Notes under the pieces: model-generated | The model's database searches: none | What the model saw: the letters and a program-made list of their open reading frames with translations, nothing else | What the model was told of the DNA's origin: nothing | Assembly: GCF_017876515.1 (NCBI RefSeq) | Contig: NZ_JAGIOC010000001.1 | Coordinates: forward strand, 1,178,001-1,242,000 | Origin: Brachybacterium fresconis | GTDB lineage: Bacteria > Actinomycetota > Actinomycetes > Actinomycetales > Dermabacteraceae | DNA: 64,000 nucleotides | Direction of reading: 5' to 3' | Program-made: the position numbers and the translations under genes | In this document: in pieces, positions 21,418 to 29,735 of the stretch | Layout: each line of letters opens with the position of its first letter | Numbering within the stretch: the first letter of the stretch is position 1

Positions 21418-23154
21418 TCAGAGGGCCGGCGGGTCCGTCCGTCCGGCGATGAGCACCGGGATCCCGTCCTCGATCGGATGCCGACGGGCGCACCGCGTGC
21501 ACCGCAGTGCCGCCTCGGCGTCGGCCAGCTCGCCCCCGCAGTCGGGACACCGCAGCCGCGAGCGCAGCCAGCCGGGCACCTCGGCACCGCCGGAGACGGT
21601 CGCCGCCCCGGCGTCATCGGTCGGCGTGGTCTCCCCGGTGGTCGCCTCCGGGGCAGCGGCACCGGAGGTGGTCGCCGCGTCCACGCCGTGTGCTCCCGCG
21701 AGATCCTCGTCCTGCACGATCGCCAGGATCTCGTCCCGGATCCGGATCATGGTGGTCTCCCGCTCCGCCTCGACGTTCAGCCGCAGCAGCGGCTCGCTGT
21801 TCGATGAGCGCAGGGAGAACCACCAGCGCTCCTCGGGGCGGGAATCTCCGTCCCAGTGCTCGACGGTCAGCCCGTCCAGGTCGTCCGTGGCCGCCTCGGG
21901 GATCCGGGCCACGTGGTCGCGCACCCGCTCCCGCGCCGCGGCCGCGTCCCGCACCCGAGAGTTGATCTCCCCGCTGGAGGGATAGGGGTCGTGCTCGGCG
22001 ACCAGGGCGGAGGCCGGGGAGTCGGTCTCGGCGAGCGCCGCCAGCACGTGCAGGGCCGCGAGCATTCCGGAGTCGGCGTAGAAGAAGTCCCGGAAGTAGT
22101 AGTGCGCCGAGTGCTCCCCGCCGAACACCGCGTCGTGCTCGGCCATCAGCGCCTTGATCAGGGAGTGGCCCACCGGCGAGCGCACCGGCTCCCCGCCGGC
22201 CTCGCGCACCGTCTCGGCCACGTGGCGGGAGGAGACCATATTCGCGACGACGGCGGGACGCTCCTGGCCGGCGGCGCGGGCGCGGGTCACCTCGCGCCGG
22301 GCGATGAGCGCCGTCACAGCCGAGGGCGGGATCGGGGCGCCGGTCTCGTCGAGCACCACGCAGCGGTCGGCGTCCCCGTCGAAGGCCAGGCCGAGATCGG
22401 CCCCCTCGGCCACCACGGCCTCCTGCAGGTCGCGGAGGGTCTCGCGGTCCAGCGGGTCGGCGCGGTGGTGGGGGAAGGTGCCGTCGAGCTCGAGGTGGAG
22501 CCCGATCAGCTCGACCTGGTCCAGCGCACCGAGCACCGCGGGGGCGGTGAGCGACGCCATGGCATCGGCGGCGTCGACCACCACCCGCAGTCGGCGCCGA
22601 TCGGAGACGCTCACCAGGTCGTGGAGCGTCCGGACGTAGTCGGGAAGGGTGTCCAGCTCCTGGGTGCGGCCCTCGCCGCGGGCGGGGATCTCCCCGGCGT
22701 CCAGGTAGGCCTCGGCGCCGCGGCGGATCTCCTCGAGCCCCGTCTCGCGACCGACCGGGCGCGCCTCGGGCAGGCACAGCTTCAGGCCGTTGTCCGCGGC
22801 GGGATTGTGCGAGGCGGTGACCATCACGCCGGCCGCGTGGTGGAGCCCGGAGGCGCAGTACAGCTGATCGGTCGCAGACAGTCCGGCGTCGGCGACGATC
22901 GCCCCGCGGCGGACGGCCCCCTCGATCACGGCGCGGGCCAGCTCGGGAGAGCTGAGTCGCATGTCGTGGGCGACGATCAGCGCCGGCGCCTCGAGGTGGT
23001 CCGTGAAGGCGGCGCCGAAGGCGCGGGCCACGTCGACGGTCAGCTCCTGGCCGGCGATGCCGCGCACGTCGACGGCCGTGACGATCCCGGAGAGATCTGC
23101 GCGACCAGCGTGGTCCGTCCGGGACGCGGCGGTCGGGCCGGTGGACTCAGTCAT
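21418..23154 (-). CDS. manB: Phosphomannomutase/phosphoglucomutase fused to Trm112-like zinc ribbon
   Basis: The enzyme interconverts mannose-6-phosphate and mannose-1-phosphate (or glucose phosphates), feeding nucleotide sugars for glycans. The 578-residue protein shows the catalytic serine S115 in MVTASHNPAADNGLK, the metal loop LAFDGDADRC, the sugar-binding GGEHSAHYYFRDFF and the phosphate-binding SLRSSNSEPLLRLNVE. After an Ala/Thr-rich linker (about 490-525) there is a second domain at 535-578 with CPDC and CTRC pairs and HPIEDGIPVLI, a Trm112/Trm112-like fold usually encoded as a separate small gene. ATG 23154 has AGGAG 5 nt upstream and overlaps the DUF3499 gene by 8 nt. Neighbours match Rv3257c-Rv3258c as recalled. 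Confidence 0.93.
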   Translation of the reverse strand: MTESTGPTAASRTDHAGRADLSGIVTAVDVRGIAGQELTVDVARAFGAAFTDHLEAPALIVAHDMRLSSPELARAVIEGAVRRGAIVADAGLSATDQLYCASGLHHAAGVMVTASHNPAADNGLKLCLPEARPVGRETGLEEIRRGAEAYLDAGEIPARGEGRTQELDTLPDYVRTLHDLVSVSDRRRLRVVVDAADAMASLTAPAVLGALDQVELIGLHLELDGTFPHHRADPLDRETLRDLQEAVVAEGADLGLAFDGDADRCVVLDETGAPIPPSAVTALIARREVTRARAAGQERPAVVANMVSSRHVAETVREAGGEPVRSPVGHSLIKALMAEHDAVFGGEHSAHYYFRDFFYADSGMLAALHVLAALAETDSPASALVAEHDPYPSSGEINSRVRDAAAARERVRDHVARIPEAATDDLDGLTVEHWDGDSRPEERWWFSLRSSNSEPLLRLNVEAERETTMIRIRDEILAIVQDEDLAGAHGVDAATTSGAAAPEATTGETTPTDDAGAATVSGGAEVPGWLRSRLRCPDCGGELADAEAALRCTRCARRHPIEDGIPVLIAGRTDPPAL

Positions 23155-23548
23155 GCGTGCTCCTGATGACATGCAGGTGACGGCCGGGCTGCTCGTCCTG
23201 GTCGGCGGAGCGCCGCGGTGGCCGGGGCGAGGGCGCGGGGCCCGGCCCGGGCTCCTCGGTGGGCTCCGGCCGGGGCCTGACGGCATCGGCGAGGGCGACC
23301 AGGTCGTCGCTGACCTCGCCCCCGCTGCCGGGCACGCGCAGCAGCTCCCATCCCCGCGGGGCGGTCATGCCCGTGGCGTGCTCGCTGCACAGGTCGTAGG
23401 CATGGGGCTCGCTGCTGCGCGACAGCGGCCCCAGCACCGCCGTCGAGTCCTCGTACACGAAGGTCAAGGAGCTCACGGCCGGTCGCGAGCAGGCGGTTCT
23501 GGAGCATTCACGAGCTGGCACGTCCAGCAGTGTACGCAGGCCGCCCAC
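23147..23548 (-). CDS. DUF3499 family protein
   Basis: DUF3499 proteins are small actinobacterial proteins of unknown function encoded next to phosphomannomutase (Rv3258c in M. tuberculosis, as recalled). The recognisable core is ECSRTACSRPAVSSLTFVYE followed by DSTAVLGPLSRSSEPHAYDLCSEHA, whose Cys and His residues look like a zinc site, and TAPRGWELLRV. The last 50 residues are Pro- and Arg-rich. The reading frame begins at GTG 23548, but GTG 23521, nine residues later, is equally possible and would start closer to the conserved core. It overlaps the phosphomannomutase start by 8 nt, which implies translational coupling. Confidence 0.85.
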   Translation of the reverse strand: MGGLRTLLDVPARECSRTACSRPAVSSLTFVYEDSTAVLGPLSRSSEPHAYDLCSEHATGMTAPRGWELLRVPGSGGEVSDDLVALADAVRPRPEPTEEPGPGPAPSPRPPRRSADQDEQPGRHLHVIRSTHD

Positions 23549-23597
23549 CGCGGCGTCGGCGGCGCGCCCGGACCAGGGAGGGCCCGGCCGCGAGCGC

Positions 23598-23603
23598 TAG
23601 GGT
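23598..23603 (+). promoter_or_regulatory. Likely leaderless -10 element before the zincin gene
   Basis: TAGGGT ends 6 bases before ATG 23610. A TANNNT hexamer at this distance, with no ribosome site, is the usual form of a leaderless actinobacterial promoter. The whole divergent spacer to the DUF3499 gene is only about 61 bp. Confidence 0.5.
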
Positions 23604-23609
23604 TGCCCC

Positions 23610-24065
23610 ATGGATGTCGCGCCGCTCCCCCCGGCCTCACCGGGTCCTCGCCCCGGGCCGCGGCGCCGTGATCGGCACGGGCGCGGCCGGCGCTGGGATC
23701 TGATCCCGCCGCACGTGCCCGGGTACCGCACGCGTCGGCAGCAGTTCGACGACACGGTCGCCGAGGCCGGGGCGGCGCTCGCCGAGCGGTTCCCCCGTCG
23801 GCTCGCGCATCTGCAGGTGCTCGTCGAGGAGGTCCCGCCGTCCGATCCCGCCCCCTGGGAGGACGCGACCGTGCTGCTGGGGCGGGCGCTGCCGCCGACG
23901 CGCGAGCATCCTGCACGGGTGATCGTCTACCGCCGTCCGGTCCAGACCCGGTGCCTCGGGGAGCTGGAGCTGGAGACACTGGTGCGCCAGGTGCTGGCCG
24001 AGCAGATCGGCTCGCTGCTGAACATCCCCCCGGAGGACGTGGACCCCGACGCCTGGCTCGAGTGA
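23610..24065 (+). CDS. Zincin-like (metallopeptidase family) protein with degenerate active site
   Basis: The 151-residue protein has the size and position of the actinobacterial zincin-like proteins (Rv3259 group, as recalled), beside DUF3499 and phosphomannomutase. After a basic Pro/Arg-rich N-terminus the core runs from about 43 to 151, with FDDTVAEAGAALAERFPRRL and LGRALPPTREHPARVIVYRR. Where the minimal zincin family (PF06262) carries HEIGHHFGI, this protein reads EQIGSLLNI (E131-Q-I-G-S135): the spacing fits but the zinc-ligand histidines are gone. It is therefore unlikely to be an active protease. The C-terminus PEDVDPDAWLE resembles the family end. There is no signal peptide. Confidence 0.75.
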   Translation: MDVAPLPPASPGPRPGPRRRDRHGRGRRWDLIPPHVPGYRTRRQQFDDTVAEAGAALAERFPRRLAHLQVLVEEVPPSDPAPWEDATVLLGRALPPTREHPARVIVYRRPVQTRCLGELELETLVRQVLAEQIGSLLNIPPEDVDPDAWLE

Positions 24066-24100
24066 CGCGGTCCGCGACACACCCGGTCCAGCGCGACGCA

Positions 24101-24166
24101 CCTGCTCCTGCGCGGCGTGCCCGGCCCTGCGCGACATGCCTGCTCCTGCGCGGCGAGCCCGGTCCT
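24101..24166. repeat. 28-bp direct repeat pair in a convergent spacer
   Basis: A 28-bp segment beginning CCTGCTCCTGCGCGGCG at 24101 recurs at 24139 with two mismatches, giving a 38-bp period. It fills most of the 99-bp gap between the zincin gene and the DUF5719 gene and reaches the last bases of the latter. Confidence 0.6.
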
Positions 24167-25799
24167 ACTCGGTGAGCCGCACCGTCAGGGTCTCGGCGTC
24201 CAGCTGGGCGGAGGGCACCGGCAGCGAGGAGATGAGGTCTCCCCCGTTCCCGTCGTCCTCGCGCTGCATCCATCCGGCGTGGACGGCTCCGGGGGTGCTG
24301 GGCACGACCGTGAGCGCCCGGGTGCGCATGCTGTCGATCGCCAGCTCCTGCCAGGGGACGACGCCGGAGGTGCCCGCGTCGAGGTCGACCTCGACCGGGG
24401 TGCCGGCGGTGCCGTCCGCTCCGATCGGCACCACCGTGACGCTCGCGTCCTCCGTGGCGGCCAGGGTCAGAGCGCCGACCGCGCCTTCCGGCGGCAGAGC
24501 CAGCAGGCCGCTCGTGCTCAGGGCGGGGGCCGGGCTGACCAGGGCGAAGTCGACCGGGGCCGCGACGGTGTCTCCCGGGAGGTCCTGGCCGGTGGCGGCG
24601 GTGCGGGCGACGGCGAGCACCGGGTCCTGCGAGCGGACGGAGACCGAGTAGGCCCCGTCCGCCAGGGACGGGAGCGGCACCGGGACCACGGCCCCGGCGG
24701 GGACGTCGACGTCCTCGGCGGCGTCGGCGACCGGGCCGTCCGGCCCGGTCACCTCGATGCTCGCCGTGGTGTCCGCGCCGCGGGGATTGGCCAGCACCAC
24801 GGTCGGCGTCCCTCCGGTGACCTCGAGGCCCGGCAGCACCTGCTCGACGGCGGCGGAGGGCAGCGGGGAGAGGATCTCGGCTCCCCCGGGCGTGAGGCCG
24901 TCGCGCTGCGTGGTCTGGACGTGCATCGACAGCGGGGCGCCGAGCACGGAGGCGTGCACGCCGATGGCGTCGTGACCTCCGGCCACGGATTCCAGCAGCA
25001 CCCGCTCCTCGCCCCCCGGGGCGACGGTGACCTGGCTGCGGCCCTCCATCGGGGCCGGGCCGTCCTCGGTCCAGATCTGCACCGAGGCGGTCGCCGGGCG
25101 CTGGGTCGGGTTGTGCAGGACGAGGACGGAGCTGTCCCCGCGGGCGGTCGAGACGCCGAGGAAGGAGGCATCCGTGGTGGGCTCCTCGCAGCGGCTCAGG
25201 GCCAGCGAGCGGAAGTCCCCGCTGGTGGTGACGCTGGACTGCACGGCATCGGCGACGGGGCGGGACCCTTCGGCGGCGGCCGCCTGCACCGAGGGGGTCT
25301 GCTCGATCTCCCCGAGCGTCTGGACGCCGACCCCCAGCGTCGAGGCGGCGGTCGCGTCCTCGAGGGTGCTTCCGTCGCCGTCCACGGTGGTCAGGGACGG
25401 TGCGCGGGCGCTGCCATCGGCCTGCTGCTGTGTCTCGGATCCGCTCACGGTGCCGAACAGCAGTGAGGAGTCTGTCTCCAGCGCCACGGAGTTCAGTCCG
25501 ATCGAGTCGCTCGGCGGCGTCAGCGCGAGCTCGTCGTCGGCTCCCCCGGTGAACAGTCCTTCGGGGATCTGCAGCGGGCCCGGGCAGCGCAGCGTGCTCG
25601 GCCCGGGCTGGGACCGGGTCTCGGCCCGGGTCACCGCCGTGGTCTCGGGCGGGGGCGAGACGCTGACGGCGCCGACGGCCGCGGCCAGCGGGATCAGGGC
25701 GGCCACGGCCAGCACCGGACGCGCCCGTCCGCGGCGCGGGGCCCGGGCCTCGGAGGCATCGGCCTCATCGTCCAGCGGGCCGGGATCGTTCTCAGCCAT
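24165..25799 (-). CDS. DUF5719 family extracytoplasmic protein
   Basis: The 544-residue protein starts with a charged cytoplasmic segment, one membrane anchor or signal sequence (about 28-48, PVLAVAALIPLAAAVGAVSV), then a long beta-rich secreted region. It resembles DUF5719 proteins, found in actinobacteria directly after a large GT2 membrane protein and WhiB. Repeated blocks such as SVLVLHNPTQRPATASVQIW and PTVVLANPRGADTTASIEVT suggest two or more immunoglobulin-like modules. ATG 25799 overlaps the upstream GT2 stop by 8 nt. Its function is unknown; the coupling suggests it acts outside the membrane together with that glycosyltransferase. Confidence 0.8.
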   Translation of the reverse strand: MAENDPGPLDDEADASEARAPRRGRARPVLAVAALIPLAAAVGAVSVSPPPETTAVTRAETRSQPGPSTLRCPGPLQIPEGLFTGGADDELALTPPSDSIGLNSVALETDSSLLFGTVSGSETQQQADGSARAPSLTTVDGDGSTLEDATAASTLGVGVQTLGEIEQTPSVQAAAAEGSRPVADAVQSSVTTSGDFRSLALSRCEEPTTDASFLGVSTARGDSSVLVLHNPTQRPATASVQIWTEDGPAPMEGRSQVTVAPGGEERVLLESVAGGHDAIGVHASVLGAPLSMHVQTTQRDGLTPGGAEILSPLPSAAVEQVLPGLEVTGGTPTVVLANPRGADTTASIEVTGPDGPVADAAEDVDVPAGAVVPVPLPSLADGAYSVSVRSQDPVLAVARTAATGQDLPGDTVAAPVDFALVSPAPALSTSGLLALPPEGAVGALTLAATEDASVTVVPIGADGTAGTPVEVDLDAGTSGVVPWQELAIDSMRTRALTVVPSTPGAVHAGWMQREDDGNGGDLISSLPVPSAQLDAETLTVRLTE

Positions 25800-28700
25800 A
25801 CATCTCCTCCGCGGAACGGGTGCGCGCGCGCCAGGGGATCGAGATCAGCACGGTCAGGGCGATCGTGGCGTACAGCAGGATCTGCCACAGGAGCCGGGCG
25901 GGCTGCTCGCGGTGGATGTCGATCTGACCGCTCTGACCGGCCGGGACGATGAACCCCTGGGCCCAGTCGTCGACCGCGACCGGCTCGAGCTCGGCGCCGT
26001 CGAGGGTCGCCCGCCACTGGCTGTCGTGGCGTTCGGACAGCAGCACGGTCCGTTCCGCGTCGGCGGTCGGGATCTCCCCCGTGGCGCCGATGACGCCGCT
26101 GGACAGGGCGACGGGCTCCTCGCCGCCGAGCACGACGGCGCGCGGCGCCGCGTCGATCACGCGCCACATGCCACCCCGGCTGCCCTCGGTGACCTTCTCC
26201 AGCAGCGTGGAAGCGTCCAGGGTGGACACGAGCTCCGTCTGCTCGCCGGTGTCCCCCTCGACGACGACGTAGCCGATGGCGAGCGCCGAGGTGGCCTCTT
26301 CACCGTCGGCCCCGGGATCCGCCCCGGTGGACAGCATCCGCGCCACGGCCTGGCGCAGGGCGGCGTCGGCGGGGTCCTCGTCGATCGCGGCCCCGGTCCC
26401 GACGGTGTCCACGGCCCGGGCATCGGCGATCGCCGCGTGCTGGATCACCGTGTCCCCGCCGTGGACGACGAGGCGAGCGGTGACGGAGGCGTCCTCCTGC
26501 TGGTCCAGCACGAGCACGCGGCTGCGGGCATCGGTGCGGCCCTGGTCGGCGGCTGCTGCGGGGACCTCCCCGCCCTCGACGCGGTCCAGGCGGAGCTGGC
26601 CGGGCAGCAGGAGCGTCCACCCGACCACCGTGACGACGCACACGGCGGCGACCAGGGTGCCGATCACGCCGGTGATCGCGCGCCGTCCGGGGCCGTCGCC
26701 CGCCTCGCGCCGGGCGAGGGCGTCGAAGCTCGCGGCGGCGCCGGCGGACAGCGCCAGCAGCGTCGCGCTGAGCAGAGCGTGCAGCGGGGCCGGGGCGAGC
26801 TGATCTCCGGCGACGGCCACCGGGACCTCGCGCACCAGCAGCACCGTCATCAGGCCCACGGCGGCCAGCAGCACGCTGAAGCGGCCGGCCCGGCCGGCGT
26901 TCCCCGCAAGCCACGGGGCGGCGAGCGCGCCGAGGACGACGGGGACCACCGGGAGCATCGGCAGCAGCAGCGCGCCGGTCGCCCCGAGCATCGGGGTGAG
27001 CTGGTCCTGGAGCCCGGACGCGACGGGCCACAGCGACAGCAGGTCCGTGGTCGTCGTGGTGCCGGCGCGCGCGGGCACCCCGCTGACGGCCAGCAGCGTC
27101 TCGGGGTGGCCGAGGTAGACGGGCACGTACGGGGCGTGCAGGGCGAGCGAGGGCAGCAGCACCCACAGCAGGCGCAGCCGCCGTCCCGGCACGGTCAGCG
27201 CGATCAGGACGAGGGCGAGGGCCGCCAGCAGCACCAGGACGGGCTGGACCGCTCCGATCACCAGCAGCAGCAGCCCGCCGGCGGCAGCCGCGGAGACGCT
27301 GGCCTGGGATGCCTTGTGCGGCAGCCCGACGGCGCGCCCCACGGCGAGGGCGAGCAGCGGAAGCAGAGCGTGGACGAGCAGCAGCGGCCAGGCCCCGACG
27401 GCGAGGGCCGCGATGAGCGAGGGGGCCAGCGCCCAGACGGTCGCGATCACCAGGCGCGCCCCGACGGCACGGGTGATCGCCCCGGCGGCCCACCAGGCCG
27501 CGAGCGCGCTGACCGGCACGACCGCGAGGACGACGGCCTCCACCAGGGTCGAGCCGGTGATCGGCAGATGACCCAGCAGACGCAGCAGCGGATCGCCCGG
27601 TCCGCGCTCCCCCAGGCCGCCCGGGATCCAGGTGGACCAGGCGGCCTCCCAGGCCGCGGTCCAGTTCTCGGGCAGCGCGCGCAGACCGGGCCCGGTCAGC
27701 TCGCCCCGACCGAAGAGGCGGCGCAGCGCCGCCAGGCCGAGCACGGTCGCGGACAGCGCGACGACGACGCTCCAGACGGTGTGGCGGCCGTAGTCGGCGT
27801 CGTCCACGCCGTGGTGGGTCCCGGCGATACCCCAGGTGGTGCGCCGGATGCGGCGGCGACGGTCGTCGTCGGCGAACACGCGGGTCCAGACGTTCTCGAG
27901 ACGTCGGCGCGCCCCCTCGCCCCGGGGCAGGTACAGGGGAGCGAGGCGTCCGGCGGGAACCCGGGCCCGACGCCGGTCACGCAGCCCGCGGGAGAGCACC
28001 CGGCGCACCCGCGGCATCGCCGCCGCCCAGGCCCGCAGCTCCATCCCGGCCCGCCGGGGCTGGGAGGCGGCGACCGCTCCGATCATGCGGGCGAGCGTGA
28101 CCAGGGGAAGCAGCAGGAACAGCCCCAGCGCCATGAGCAGGGAGCGGTGCTTGAGCTGGACCAGCATCCTGCCGGTGCCCTGCTCCCGCAGCCGCTCGAG
28201 GCGGGGGCGGGTCGGTCGGGGGAACAGCACGCGCGCAGAGGACTGCACCGCGACCCGCTCGCCGGAGCGCCACACACGGCGGCACAGGTCGATCTCGGCC
28301 CAGGGGGCGGGGAGGTCGGGATCGAGCCCGCCGACCTCCCGCAGGGTCTGCTCGCGGATCAGCATCCCGGGCAGGGCGACGCCGAGGACGTCCTGGCGCC
28401 AGTCCGCCTGTCCCTGATCGATCTCGCCTGGGTCCACACCGGTGATGATGTGTCCGCCGTGGGTCAGCGTGAGGCCGACGTCGACGAGCACGTCGGCTCC
28501 GTCCGCGGTGAGGTCCTGCTCCGGCTCGTCGGCCCCGGCCGTGCCCGCTGCGGGTCCGGACGTGCCCGCTGCGGCCACGGCCGTGCCCTCTGCGGGTCCG
28601 GACGTGCCCGCTGCGGATCCGGGGGTGCTGCGGCGGACGCGCTTGGCCCCGACCACGCCGGTGGTGGGGGCGTCGGCGACCATCGCGAGCTGCTGCTCGA

Positions 28701-29244
28701 GCGCGGTCAGGGCCGGAGTGGAGCCGTCGACGACGAACCACAGCCAGCTCTCGTCGTCTACCCCTGCGGCCAGACCGGCGCGGCGCCCGGGCCGGGAACG
28801 CTCCTCGCGCAGTCGCTGCGGGATCCGGGCGAGGTCCTCGGCCTGCTGGGTGCGTCGTCGTTCGACGCTGGCGCTGTCGACCGCGCGGGCACGGCGGCCG
28901 CTTCGGCGGTTCGCGCGGTCCGTCCCCGAGTCCGCACCGCGTTCGTCCGCGGCGCTCCCCTCCGGCGCGGGCTCGTGGCCGTGGGAGAGATGGTCGAGGG
29001 TCTCGCGCACGGCGCCGGAGCGCCCGACGGAGCCCGCCGTCATCAGGACGTCGTCGACGGTGCCGTCGCCGAGCTGCTGGTCGAGGGCCGCCAGGACGGC
29101 GTCGGGGAGATCGGTGGGGGCGAGGACGAGCACCCGGTCAGCGGGTCGGGTCTGCCCGACCAGCGCTTCGACGCTCGCGCGATGGGACCCTTCGGACGTC
29201 GACCCGCTCAGCAGGACGACAGCGGTGACATGGGGCTGACTCAC
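25792..29244 (-). CDS. Giant GT2-type glycosyltransferase with multi-pass membrane domain
   Basis: The 1150-residue protein starts with a GT2-like domain (about 1-350: VTAVVLLSGSTSEGSHRASV, LLIREQTLREVGGLDPDLPAPWAEIDLCRR), then has about 12 membrane segments (from about 380 to 900) and a C-terminal extracytoplasmic region ending in one membrane segment. Actinobacterial homologues sit between whiB and a DUF5719 gene, as here. Where relatives usually carry a DDS metal motif, this protein reads WLWFVVDGSTPAL. A linker inside the GT2 domain contains four 21-bp tandem repeats. The GTG at 29244 lies 12 nt after whiB. The substrate is unknown; an envelope glycan is likely. Confidence 0.85.
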   Translation of the reverse strand: MSQPHVTAVVLLSGSTSEGSHRASVEALVGQTRPADRVLVLAPTDLPDAVLAALDQQLGDGTVDDVLMTAGSVGRSGAVRETLDHLSHGHEPAPEGSAADERGADSGTDRANRRSGRRARAVDSASVERRRTQQAEDLARIPQRLREERSRPGRRAGLAAGVDDESWLWFVVDGSTPALTALEQQLAMVADAPTTGVVGAKRVRRSTPGSAAGTSGPAEGTAVAAAGTSGPAAGTAGADEPEQDLTADGADVLVDVGLTLTHGGHIITGVDPGEIDQGQADWRQDVLGVALPGMLIREQTLREVGGLDPDLPAPWAEIDLCRRVWRSGERVAVQSSARVLFPRPTRPRLERLREQGTGRMLVQLKHRSLLMALGLFLLLPLVTLARMIGAVAASQPRRAGMELRAWAAAMPRVRRVLSRGLRDRRRARVPAGRLAPLYLPRGEGARRRLENVWTRVFADDDRRRRIRRTTWGIAGTHHGVDDADYGRHTVWSVVVALSATVLGLAALRRLFGRGELTGPGLRALPENWTAAWEAAWSTWIPGGLGERGPGDPLLRLLGHLPITGSTLVEAVVLAVVPVSALAAWWAAGAITRAVGARLVIATVWALAPSLIAALAVGAWPLLLVHALLPLLALAVGRAVGLPHKASQASVSAAAAGGLLLLVIGAVQPVLVLLAALALVLIALTVPGRRLRLLWVLLPSLALHAPYVPVYLGHPETLLAVSGVPARAGTTTTTDLLSLWPVASGLQDQLTPMLGATGALLLPMLPVVPVVLGALAAPWLAGNAGRAGRFSVLLAAVGLMTVLLVREVPVAVAGDQLAPAPLHALLSATLLALSAGAAASFDALARREAGDGPGRRAITGVIGTLVAAVCVVTVVGWTLLLPGQLRLDRVEGGEVPAAAADQGRTDARSRVLVLDQQEDASVTARLVVHGGDTVIQHAAIADARAVDTVGTGAAIDEDPADAALRQAVARMLSTGADPGADGEEATSALAIGYVVVEGDTGEQTELVSTLDASTLLEKVTEGSRGGMWRVIDAAPRAVVLGGEEPVALSSGVIGATGEIPTADAERTVLLSERHDSQWRATLDGAELEPVAVDDWAQGFIVPAGQSGQIDIHREQPARLLWQILLYATIALTVLISIPWRARTRSAEEMYG
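28540..28623. repeat. Four 21-bp in-frame tandem repeats in the GT2 gene
   Basis: Units start at 28540, 28561, 28582 and 28603, each beginning CGTGCCC; the first is CGTGCCCGCTGCGGGTCCGG plus A. They encode, on the minus strand, a seven-residue Gly/Thr/Ala/Pro pattern (GTSGPAx). The period is a multiple of three, so the linker can change length without a frameshift. Confidence 0.85.
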
Positions 29245-29256
29245 CGAGGGACGTCG

Positions 29257-29595
29257 TCAGACCGCCCGGCGCTTGAGCTTGCGACGCTCACGCTCCGACA
29301 GTCCGCCCCAGATCCCGAAGCGCTCATCGTTCTCCAGCGCGTACTCGAGGCACTCGGCACGCACCTCGCAGGAGACGCACACCTTCTTCGCCTCACGCGT
29401 GGAACCACCCTTCTCCGGGAAGAATGCTTCCGGATCCGTCTGCGCGCACAGGGCGCGCTCCTGCCACGACATCTCGACGTCCTCAAGGTCCTCGAGGTCG
29501 TGCCATGAGGTGCCGGATTCGTCGGCGCCCTGCCCGGCGAGGTCGAGCAGGGACAGTTCCGCACGTGCGTCATCCTTGACCTGTTCGTCGTCCAT
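29257..29595 (-). CDS. whiB2: WhiB-family iron-sulfur regulator (WhiB2/WhmD type)
   Basis: WhiB proteins bind a [4Fe-4S] cluster through four cysteines and act with the primary sigma factor. The 112-residue protein has C50 (ALCAQTDPEAFFPEKGG), C73, C76 (VCVSC) and C82, then the GIWGG turn at 94-98 and the basic DNA-binding tail ERERRKLKRRAV. The position next to the phosphomannomutase group and the CofE gene matches WhiB2 (WhmD), the regulator of septation in mycobacteria; this assignment relies on synteny. ATG 29595 has AGGAGAGG upstream; an in-frame extension of 20 residues lies in the promoter and was rejected. A strong promoter with a palindrome lies upstream. Confidence 0.93.
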   Translation of the reverse strand: MDDEQVKDDARAELSLLDLAGQGADESGTSWHDLEDLEDVEMSWQERALCAQTDPEAFFPEKGGSTREAKKVCVSCEVRAECLEYALENDERFGIWGGLSERERRKLKRRAV

Positions 29596-29648
29596 CGCCA
29601 CCTCTCCTTCCACTGCTGATGACCACCGAAGGCCTGTTGCGGCCCTAA

Positions 29649-29677
29649 AATACACCCGTGTAGTTATGGGGCGTCAA
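29649..29677 (-). promoter_or_regulatory. Sigma-70-type promoter of whiB
   Basis: On the minus strand, TTGACG (29677-29672) is followed after exactly 17 bp by TGTATT (29654-29649), a near-consensus housekeeping promoter. Transcription should start near 29642, leaving a leader of about 47 nt. It diverges from the CofE gene at 29736. Confidence 0.7.
29651..29662. promoter_or_regulatory. Palindromic operator candidate in the whiB promoter
   Basis: TACACCCGTGTA has perfect 5-bp arms around CC and lies over the -10 edge and spacer of the whiB promoter. A protein bound here would block RNA polymerase. Which regulator binds is unknown. Confidence 0.4.
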
Positions 29678-29735
29678 GCGCGCTCGGCGCGCCGCGCCCC
29701 TCCGACCGACCGAATCACATCCCGGGGAGGTTCCT

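Noticed and set aside
25027..29508. 1493-codon open frame antisense to the GT2/DUF5719/whiB operon
   Set aside because: No ribosome site, no domains, and His/Gln/Gly-rich noise opposite well-supported coding sequence.
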